A stretch of 26,743 bases of DNA. Origin: CAYNYF01 sp964401385 (GTDB lineage: Bacteria; Planctomycetota; Phycisphaerae; SM23-33). Below, in pieces: positions 6,276-13,270 of the stretch. The position numbers were made by a program, and so were the translations under genes. Position 1 is the stretch's first letter, and every line of letters starts with the position of its first letter. Location: assembly GCA_964401385.1 (NCBI GenBank), contig CAYNYF010000059.1, forward strand, positions 1-26,743, in the 5' to 3' direction. The notes beneath the pieces are model-generated. The model did not search any database. It was not told the origin of the DNA and was given only the letters and a program-made list of their open reading frames with translations.

Positions 6276-8501
6276 CTACTTGGCCAGAACCACCTTGCTG
6301 ATGACCTGGGCATACATGCGGATGGTCATGTAGTTTCGAAGGTTGTACCCGTTGTTGCTCAGGGCCTCCTCGCTGAAGTCGTTCTGCCACTTCTTCGGAT
6401 TGGACGGGTGGGTGCCGTCGCGCGAGATGAGGGTGGGCACGTCGTAGGTGCCGCCGGGCACGTCCTTGAACTTCTCGTGGCGCCCGCTGTAGTCGTCGGG
6501 GCGGCGGCGCATGATCTCGCCGTAGTAGTCGATCAGCGGCACCTTCAGCCCGTGGGCCATGTTCAGCGCCGCCAGCCAGTACTCGTGCGCCCCCGGCGGG
6601 GGAATGCTGGTGAGCATGGGCACGGTGCCGTCCTGCATCATCCTGCGCATGGAAGCGGCCATGTACTCGGTGTAGAGCGGCGGCACGATCCGCCCGCGGT
6701 CGTTGGTGCCGAACATGATCACCGCCGCCTCGGCGTTCATCTTCCTCTGCCAGACGTCGACGTTGTTGAACAGCCAGTCCGACATCATATTCCCGGTGCA
6801 GCCCCAGCCGCCGCCCTTCCACTTCCGCCACAGCGTCAGGTCGGCGTGCTTCTGGACGATCTCGGCCTCCCGGGCGACCTCGGGCGTCATGTTCTTGGCT
6901 TCGATCTTGTTCGCCCAGCCGTAGCTGGCCAGGTAGGCCATCGTCACGGTGATGCTATCGCCGTACTGGGCGAGCGTGCCGGGGGTACCCTTGAACCTCT
7001 TGTGGACCTCGCGCATGGGCGCGACCCAGTAATCTCCCGGCGGCGGGGCGAGGGCGACCTCGATGGGCGCCGGCTTTTTCGCAACGCCCGGGGAAACGCT
7101 GATCTGTAGGTAGGGCCTCAGCTCCGGGCGGAAGCTGCGCGAGCTGTAGATGTCGTACGCCCCGCCCTCGATGCGGTTGTCCAGAACGACGCCGCAGTTG
7201 GGCGCCTTGCCGCTCACCCAGGCCCGCACCGCCCCGGTCAGGTCGAACTCGATGCCGCCATCGACCATCCGCTTCCTGCCGCGCTGCTCGATCTCCTTTC
7301 GCGTGACCTTGCCGATGGCCAGCGGCTTTTCCGACGAGCAGGCCAGCACCCCGCCCTTGGGCCACGGCGTCCCCGCTGCCATCTGGGCGGCGGTCACCTG
7401 CTCGGCCGACCAGCCGGGCCCTTCCGGAAGCTTCAGCAGGAACGCCCCGTAGCGGTACGTCCGAACCTGGCGCGAGGTGCGATCGACCAGGGCGCAGACC
7501 AGCTTGGCCTGCTTGATGGAGGCGTTCTTGGGGATGTCGCTCAGGTCGAAGTACAGCAGGGCGCGGTTGAAGTCCCCGGCCACGCCGCCGACGCGGCACT
7601 GCGTCAGCCAGCCCCAGGTGCCGGGGAACTGGGCGACGTTCTCCTTGACGTAGGCGTCGGTGCTCTTGCCGCGGAGGGCGCAGTTGGCGTTCTGTCCCAC
7701 GCGGACGACGGCGTGCTCGCCGGCGGGCCGGCCGGCGTCGGGGGTCTTGGAGATGAGGTGCAGCTCGACCTCCTTGGGCGCCGGCGAGAGGGCGCCGATG
7801 CCCTCGGCCTTCGGCCCGTGGTCGACGATCAGCTTCGGCCGGTAGGTGGGGACGGGCCATTCGGCGCTGGCTACCGTGCCGCCGCCGGCCAGCAGCAGGC
7901 CGTGGTTGGCCAGCTTGCCGGCGTGCCAGCGCTTGACGACCTCGGTGACGTCCAGCTCGTGCACGTGGCCCCACGGCCCGTCGAAGATAGTGTCGGTGGC
8001 GATCAGCCCTTTTTCCTCGTGGCCGAAGTCCGCCTGGGTGTCAAGTTCGCCGCCGGGTGTCTTCCAGTCGCCTTCGTCCTTTTCCTTCCAGTTGGTCCGC
8101 GTGTGCTCCAGCCAGTTGGCGTTTTCGTTCCAGGCAGAGGTCAGCGCGTAGGCCTTCATGACGCTGGGGAACTTTCCCTCCCTGCCGCGGCGGGGGAAGG
8201 AAGCATCGGCCAGGCGCAGCACCGCCTTGTGGATCGCCTGGCCCTTGGGGATGGGCGCCAGGTCGAACCGCATGAGGATGTGCCGCTTCCCGCCGCAGCG
8301 GACCGTGGCGGACCGACCGTAGTGGCGGTTCCTCTCCCAGTCCTCGTTGCTGATCCAGGTGTCCTTGCAGCCGGCGTATCCGGCCGTGGGGGAAACGCCG
8401 TTTTGCAGGGCCGTGACCCCTGCCGATGCCGGCCGGCAGCCGCAACAGACCAGCAGCGCTGCCAAGGCCGTCAGGATCGTCTTGTTCCTCGTGCCGCTCA
8501 T
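6276..8501 (-). CDS. Secreted SGNH/GDSL hydrolase with two N-terminal DNRLRE-type domains
   Basis: The 741-residue protein has a signal peptide ending near PASA-G (residues 1-28). Two DNRLRE-type beta domains follow. The first (about 30-228) shows LMRFDLAPIPKG and ELDVTEVVKRW. The second (about 262-470) shows LLYFDLSDIPKN and FDLTGAVRAWVSGK. The C-terminal half is an SGNH hydrolase: block I YGDSITVT (S516 nucleophile), a block II Gly near 566-570, block III FGTND (598-601) and block V DGTHPSN (D695 and H698). All triad residues are present, so this protein should be an active esterase or deacetylase, probably on an acylated glycan. The ATG at 8501 has AGGAGG 8 nt upstream (8510-8515). The gap to the upstream gene is 24 bp, making it the last gene of the operon. 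Confidence 0.85.
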   Translation of the reverse strand: MSGTRNKTILTALAALLVCCGCRPASAGVTALQNGVSPTAGYAGCKDTWISNEDWERNRHYGRSATVRCGGKRHILMRFDLAPIPKGQAIHKAVLRLADASFPRRGREGKFPSVMKAYALTSAWNENANWLEHTRTNWKEKDEGDWKTPGGELDTQADFGHEEKGLIATDTIFDGPWGHVHELDVTEVVKRWHAGKLANHGLLLAGGGTVASAEWPVPTYRPKLIVDHGPKAEGIGALSPAPKEVELHLISKTPDAGRPAGEHAVVRVGQNANCALRGKSTDAYVKENVAQFPGTWGWLTQCRVGGVAGDFNRALLYFDLSDIPKNASIKQAKLVCALVDRTSRQVRTYRYGAFLLKLPEGPGWSAEQVTAAQMAAGTPWPKGGVLACSSEKPLAIGKVTRKEIEQRGRKRMVDGGIEFDLTGAVRAWVSGKAPNCGVVLDNRIEGGAYDIYSSRSFRPELRPYLQISVSPGVAKKPAPIEVALAPPPGDYWVAPMREVHKRFKGTPGTLAQYGDSITVTMAYLASYGWANKIEAKNMTPEVAREAEIVQKHADLTLWRKWKGGGWGCTGNMMSDWLFNNVDVWQRKMNAEAAVIMFGTNDRGRIVPPLYTEYMAASMRRMMQDGTVPMLTSIPPPGAHEYWLAALNMAHGLKVPLIDYYGEIMRRRPDDYSGRHEKFKDVPGGTYDVPTLISRDGTHPSNPKKWQNDFSEEALSNNGYNLRNYMTIRMYAQVISKVVLAK

Positions 8502-8525
8502 TTCTCCGACCTCCTTTCGCCGGTG

Positions 8526-10691
8526 TTAGCGCTCGATCCGGATGCGGCTCTTTTCCTTCGTCACCGTGACCTTCTCGGCCGTCACCAAGCCCCACTGGTC
8601 GGCGGTGGCCCGGCCGGACTGTATCACCTTGTTATCCTTGAGGGAGACGTTCGTCCACTTGAACTTCTCCCCCGGCTTGGCCTTGAACGCCAGGCAGCGG
8701 CGCGGGGTGACGTCCACCGTGCAGGTATCGGCCGGGGCGGCGTATCGCCCGCGCTCGTCGCCGCCGTAGAGCCAGACGGTCATCTCCCATCGGCGGGGCT
8801 CATCCACGGCCGAGGCGGCGTCGAAGCGCAGATAGCCGTTGATCTGGCCTTCGCGGTCGCCGTCGTCCATGCCGATGCCCGGATTGCTGTCCAGCGAGCA
8901 GTTGCCGAAGGCCGCCAGCGTGTCCTGCCGCTTGAGCTGGTAGATCCAGCCGGCGCTGACGCCCATTCCCCAGGCGGCGACGAACGGCCGCTTGGTGTCC
9001 AGCATCGCCCGGTAGAACCGCGGCTTATCGATCTTGCCGAAGTCCCCCAGGTGCATGTTGGGGGTGTAGTAGATCAGGGGCATCTCAAAGCCCACGTGCT
9101 TGCGGGCGTAGCCGGCGATGTCGTAGTAGTCCCACGCGCTGATGCCCCACTCCGTCCCGGCCGGGCTTTTCACCTCGCCCCAGAAGCGCTTGCTGCCGAT
9201 GCCCACCGGGCTGCGCTTGGGGTCGGTGGTGAGGTTCTCGTGAACGGCGGCGAACAGGTCCCCGTGGTGCCACGCCCAGTCGGAACTCATGGCGTACATC
9301 CGCTCGGGGTCGATGTTGAATTCCTTCTTCAGCCACGGCAGGACGTTCCGCAGGCGGCGGACCCAGTAGTCCTGGACGGTGCCCTCACTCCAGGCCTTGT
9401 AGGTGCCCACGCCCTCGTGAACGCCCTTGTGCAGGACCCAGGGGGTTTCCATGTGCAGGCTGATGCATCCCTTGAAGGCCCGGCGCGCGCCCGAGCGCGC
9501 CCAGCCGTTGTCCCACCACCACGACTGGACGTACAGCGGGGCGGGCTGCTCGGCCGGTGCGGGCGGGAACGTCACGCCCAGGTGGTAAAAGTTGGGGACG
9601 TTGCTCAGCGGCGGGTCGGTCCAGAGCAGGTAGAACCGGTGCCGGCGGGGCTTGTCGTAAATGTGTTCCGCCTCGTGGCAAAGCACCGGCTCGGGGCGGG
9701 CGATCTTCTCCTCCAGCGGCCGGGCGAGGCTGTTGCCGGCGTCGATCTGGCGGCTGTTCTCCACGCCGTCGACGGCCGAGATCACGGCGTAGTAGAAGCT
9801 GCCGGCCCTCTCGGAGGTGCGGACGAACACGCCCGTGCCCACGGGCAGCTCCTTCACCGGCTCGACGCACACCCGCGGCACCGGCGCGCCGCCGACCCGC
9901 ACGTTCTTGATCCGCTCGCCCTTCCACTCGGTCTGGATCATGCGCTCATCGAAGGCCGACAGTTGCGGCACCTCGTCCAGCAGCTCGGCCTCGGACAGGT
10001 TGGCGGCGGTGATCGGCTGGCCGTGCCGGTAAATTCGGTACGAGACCTCCGCCACCTTGCCGTCGGCCAGGGCCTTCTTGTGGCGCTTCATCTCATCCCA
10101 CGGGGCTTCTTCCTTGCCGGCGAAGGGGCTCTCGACTTCCCGGAAGGTCAGGAACACCTGCCCGGCGCGGTGGAAGGCCTTCAGGTGAGTAGCCGGCGGG
10201 GGAGGGTCGTTCGAAAGCCTGCCCTCGTAGCTGATCTCCAGGTACGTCCGCAGCCGGTTCCAGCCGCGGGCGTTCCGGACCGTCAGGCCGTGATTGGCCA
10301 GCTTGCCGGAGACCCATCGCCGAACCACGTCGGTGGCGTCGAAGGACTTGTACCTCGGCCCCAGCAGCGGCAGGGGCTTCTGCTCCACGGCGGGCTTGCC
10401 CGCCTCGCCCGGCGGGGCCGTCAGCGGCTGAATGACCAGCGGTTTCGCCAGCGGCCCCGGCCCGTGGCTGACGGGCATCAGCAGCCGGGCGCGGTAGATC
10501 TTCGTCCCTTTCGGCAGGGCCGACAGGTCGAACTTCGCCACGACGCCCGCGTCGGGCAAGACCTGGAAGCTGGCCGTGCCGCTGTGCCGGCACCGGCCGG
10601 AATGGCCCCATCGTTCCGTCACCAGCTCCGCCGAGGCCGGCAGCGCCGCGGCCAGGCACGCCAGCGTGAGGATTGTCGCCAGAGGTTTCAT
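8526..10691 (-). CDS. Secreted protein with DNRLRE-like domain and degenerate esterase-like domain (paralogue of the upstream gene)
   Basis: The 721-residue product has a signal peptide (1-21, PASA). A DNRLRE-like domain shows FDLSALPKGTKIYRARLL and FDATDVVRRWVSGK (to about 155). An Fn3-like segment follows (YRIYRHGQPI, YYAVISAVDG). The region after about 350 resembles an alpha/beta-hydrolase of the esterase/PHB-depolymerase type. The usual nucleophile elbow after I-D-P-x-R-x-Y (461-466) reads AMSSDWAW, with no G-x-S-x-G; the expected Ser aligns with Asp. The C-terminal domain (VDVTPRRCLAF, KWTNVSL, QSGRATADQWGLVT) closely matches the neighbour. The ATG at 10691 overlaps the previous stop by 4 bp and has AGGAGG 7 nt upstream. 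Catalysis is doubtful; binding or scaffolding is an inference. Confidence 0.75.
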   Translation of the reverse strand: MKPLATILTLACLAAALPASAELVTERWGHSGRCRHSGTASFQVLPDAGVVAKFDLSALPKGTKIYRARLLMPVSHGPGPLAKPLVIQPLTAPPGEAGKPAVEQKPLPLLGPRYKSFDATDVVRRWVSGKLANHGLTVRNARGWNRLRTYLEISYEGRLSNDPPPPATHLKAFHRAGQVFLTFREVESPFAGKEEAPWDEMKRHKKALADGKVAEVSYRIYRHGQPITAANLSEAELLDEVPQLSAFDERMIQTEWKGERIKNVRVGGAPVPRVCVEPVKELPVGTGVFVRTSERAGSFYYAVISAVDGVENSRQIDAGNSLARPLEEKIARPEPVLCHEAEHIYDKPRRHRFYLLWTDPPLSNVPNFYHLGVTFPPAPAEQPAPLYVQSWWWDNGWARSGARRAFKGCISLHMETPWVLHKGVHEGVGTYKAWSEGTVQDYWVRRLRNVLPWLKKEFNIDPERMYAMSSDWAWHHGDLFAAVHENLTTDPKRSPVGIGSKRFWGEVKSPAGTEWGISAWDYYDIAGYARKHVGFEMPLIYYTPNMHLGDFGKIDKPRFYRAMLDTKRPFVAAWGMGVSAGWIYQLKRQDTLAAFGNCSLDSNPGIGMDDGDREGQINGYLRFDAASAVDEPRRWEMTVWLYGGDERGRYAAPADTCTVDVTPRRCLAFKAKPGEKFKWTNVSLKDNKVIQSGRATADQWGLVTAEKVTVTKEKSRIRIER

Positions 10692-13165
10692 TGCGTGGCC
10701 TCCTGTCTTTGAACGACGATCCGGCTCTTGGTGGGCAGGATGATGACGCCTTCCAGCGTGATCAGCCCGTGCTCATCGGCCGTGACGGTGCCGCTCTGGA
10801 TTTCCTTGCGCTGCGGGTACTTTTTCCAGACGTCTCGCAGCGCCCAGGTCTTCTCCCCCTCGGCCAGGCAGGTGTTGGTCCACCGGAACGTTTCGCCCGG
10901 CCGGGGGCGGAAGCGCTCCATCCGGCGGGGCGTGACGTCGGCGGTGACCTCCCCGCCGGTCACGTACAACGTCATCTCCAGCCGGTCGGGCTCATCCACC
11001 GCGCCGGCGCTCTGCCAGCGGTGGTGCCAGTGGATCCAGCCGGAGGGGCTGGAGCCGGACGGCTCGAAGAAGATGAACGGCCCGTCCTCGGTCTGCTTGA
11101 TCTTCTTGTCGCTGCTGTTGGTGACGGCCGGCACCGGGCCTTTGGTCACGTCCATCCACTGCGGCAGGATCGCCAGCGTCGGCCCCCAGTCGAAGTCGGC
11201 GAAGAACATGTGCTTGTTGTCCGTCAGAACCTTGAACAGCCGGGTGAAGTCGCGGTGGCTCCTCATCCAGCGGGCGTTGCGGTCGGAAACGACCCGCCGG
11301 GGGTAGACCTCCCGCCAGGCGGTGTGCCCGACCGGCGAGAACGATAGCACCGGCAGCTCCCACGCCGGGCCCTTCGTGCCGACGAACCACGTCAGGTCCT
11401 GCCAGTCCCACACGTTGACGTCGTGGTCGTTGGCCAAGCTCCACTCCACCCGCCCCCAGGCCGATTCCAGTGCGGGCAGGTGGCTGGAGTCGGCGCAGGT
11501 GACCGCCCCGCGGTCGCACAGGACGTAGGCGAACAGCTCCGGGTGCTTGCAGGCGAAGTGGACCGCCCCGGTGCCGCCCATTCCCCGCCCGTCGGTGAAG
11601 CATCGCCGCGGGTCGATCGTCCACTTCCTCTTCGCCCATTCGATCATCGCCAGCAGCCGCCGCTCGGTGTACGGCTGCACCTTGCCCTCCTGCCAGCTCC
11701 GCAGCGTGCCCAGGCACTCGTGGTAGCCGTACCAGCCGCTGACCGGGCCGAAGTCGTGCCCGGCGAGCTGAATGGCCGAGCGGTCGAAGCGGCGGATCGG
11801 CTTGGCGTAGGAGAATCCCTGGTCGTGGAAGGAGAGGTTCAGCGGGGACGGGCCGGACAGCTTCGCCGGCACGTGCACGCTCCAGTTGAAGTATCGCGAC
11901 GGCAGGTTCGACAGCGGCGGGCCCACCCACCTGACGTAGTAGAGCTTCCGGCCGGGGAAGTCGAAGCCGAACCCGCCGGCGCCGGCGTTCTGGGCGACCG
12001 GGTCCCAGTGTCCTTGCGACTCGGCCACGGGCCGGGCGAGGCTGTTGGCCGGGGAGAACTCCGCCGTGTTGGCCGTGCCGTCGACCGACGCGACCACGGC
12101 GTAGTAGGACTTCGCGACCTTCGCCAGCGCCTGCCCGCCGGCCGCGGGCAGGAAGGACTGAACGTACAGCCCCGTGCCCGGCGGCAGCGGGCCGGCCGTC
12201 TCCTCGATGACGAACCGCGGGATCACCAACCGACCGCCCGGGGCGGAGTCGCGGTCCCAGCCGCTGAACGGGCCGTACTTGCCCAGCTCGCCCTTGTCCT
12301 CGTTGCCGAAGACCGTCTGGTTGATCAGCCGCTCCTTCGACCAGGAGTTGACGTTGAACCCCGACAGCGGCTTGACCTCCGCCAGCAGTTCCGCCTCGGC
12401 GATCGAGTCCCTCTCGATCGGCTTCGTGTGCCGGTAGACGCGGTAGCGGACGATGCGTTCCTCGTCCAACTTTGCCAGGCGCTGGCGCAGCTCGCCCCAC
12501 GTCACCGGCCGGGCGCCGAAGGTGTCTTCGACCTCCCGCCAAGTGATGAAGGTCTGCCCGGCCCGGTGGAGCACCTTCAGTCCGCTGGCCTGCCTGGGCA
12601 GCTTCCTGCTCGGCTTGGGGCCGCTCGGGGCCTGGTAGGCGATCTCCAGCCGCGTGGCGTCTTTTTCCCACTTCGGCAGGTACTTGACGTACAGCCCGTA
12701 GTTCGATTGCCTGCCCGCCACCCACTGGCTGACGATCTCCGTGGCGTCGAAGTGGTCGTACCACGGCGGCGGGATCAGAAGGGGCTTATCCGGCAGCTCG
12801 GGCCTCTCGCCCGGCCGGTAGCGGGCCCGCAGCGGAAAGACCTGGCAGGGGATCATCGCTTCCTCGTCGGAGCCGTCGATGGGCTCGCGCTGCACCAGCA
12901 GCCGGGCGCGGTGGACCTTCGCCCCTTTCGGCAGGGCGGACAGGTCGACCTCAACCACGGCCGCTCCAGCGTCGACTTCTATGACCTTGACCGTGCCGGG
13001 GTGAGAGGACCGCCGGTCGACCGACCAGGTCTCCACGCTTTCCGAAAAGCTCACCGAGGGCGGCACCGCGGCCGCGAGCAGACAGATGAGGGCCAGACCT
13101 GCCTGCCTCCGGCAGGTAGGCAGGCAGCAGACGGGCCGGGGTGGATGTGCACGCAAGGATTTCAT
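10688..13165 (-). CDS. Secreted protein with DNRLRE-like domain and degenerate esterase-like domain (paralogue of the downstream gene)
   Basis: This 825-residue protein shares the whole architecture of the next gene. It has the DNRLRE-like domain (VDLSALPKGAKVHRARLL, FDATEIVSQWVAGRQ), an Fn3-like segment (YRVYRHTKPI, YYAVVASVDG, NSLARP) and an esterase-like domain. It ends in the same C-terminal beta domain (ADVTPRRMERF, FRWTNTCLAEG, ITLEGVI). The nucleophile elbow following IDPRRCF reads DGRGMGGTGAVHFACKHPEL (525-544). This is an esterase-type elbow in which the expected Ser is Gly. The signal peptide carries an unusual Cys-rich prefix (PVCCLPTCRRQAG) encoded by a palindromic repeat. GGAGAG lies 5 nt before the ATG at 13165. 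It follows the 13271-15886 gene by about 105 bp and is probably cotranscribed with it. Confidence 0.75.
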   Translation of the reverse strand: MKSLRAHPPRPVCCLPTCRRQAGLALICLLAAAVPPSVSFSESVETWSVDRRSSHPGTVKVIEVDAGAAVVEVDLSALPKGAKVHRARLLVQREPIDGSDEEAMIPCQVFPLRARYRPGERPELPDKPLLIPPPWYDHFDATEIVSQWVAGRQSNYGLYVKYLPKWEKDATRLEIAYQAPSGPKPSRKLPRQASGLKVLHRAGQTFITWREVEDTFGARPVTWGELRQRLAKLDEERIVRYRVYRHTKPIERDSIAEAELLAEVKPLSGFNVNSWSKERLINQTVFGNEDKGELGKYGPFSGWDRDSAPGGRLVIPRFVIEETAGPLPPGTGLYVQSFLPAAGGQALAKVAKSYYAVVASVDGTANTAEFSPANSLARPVAESQGHWDPVAQNAGAGGFGFDFPGRKLYYVRWVGPPLSNLPSRYFNWSVHVPAKLSGPSPLNLSFHDQGFSYAKPIRRFDRSAIQLAGHDFGPVSGWYGYHECLGTLRSWQEGKVQPYTERRLLAMIEWAKRKWTIDPRRCFTDGRGMGGTGAVHFACKHPELFAYVLCDRGAVTCADSSHLPALESAWGRVEWSLANDHDVNVWDWQDLTWFVGTKGPAWELPVLSFSPVGHTAWREVYPRRVVSDRNARWMRSHRDFTRLFKVLTDNKHMFFADFDWGPTLAILPQWMDVTKGPVPAVTNSSDKKIKQTEDGPFIFFEPSGSSPSGWIHWHHRWQSAGAVDEPDRLEMTLYVTGGEVTADVTPRRMERFRPRPGETFRWTNTCLAEGEKTWALRDVWKKYPQRKEIQSGTVTADEHGLITLEGVIILPTKSRIVVQRQEATQ
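13099..13127. repeat. Palindromic repeat inside a signal-peptide coding region
   Basis: CTGCCTGCCT (13099-13108) and AGGCAGGCAG (13118-13127) are exact 10-bp inverted arms around a 9-nt loop. The unit lies within codons of about 13-22 of the 825-residue secreted protein and keeps its frame. It is the same word family as 5819-5869. Confidence 0.65.
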
Positions 13166-13270
13166 GCCGTCTCTCCAGTCTCTCTTGCACCAGCAGCCCG
13201 CGGCCGGTGCCGGGGCGAATCAGAATGCTACGCGCTTTCCCCGCCCGGCTCAACCGCCGACGGCCGGGGT

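Noticed and set aside
6276..8501. Lipoprotein lipobox in the SGNH hydrolase
   Set aside because: The Cys cluster LLVCCGC lacks a proper L-A/S-G/A-C context; a Sec cleavage at PASA-G is more convincing.
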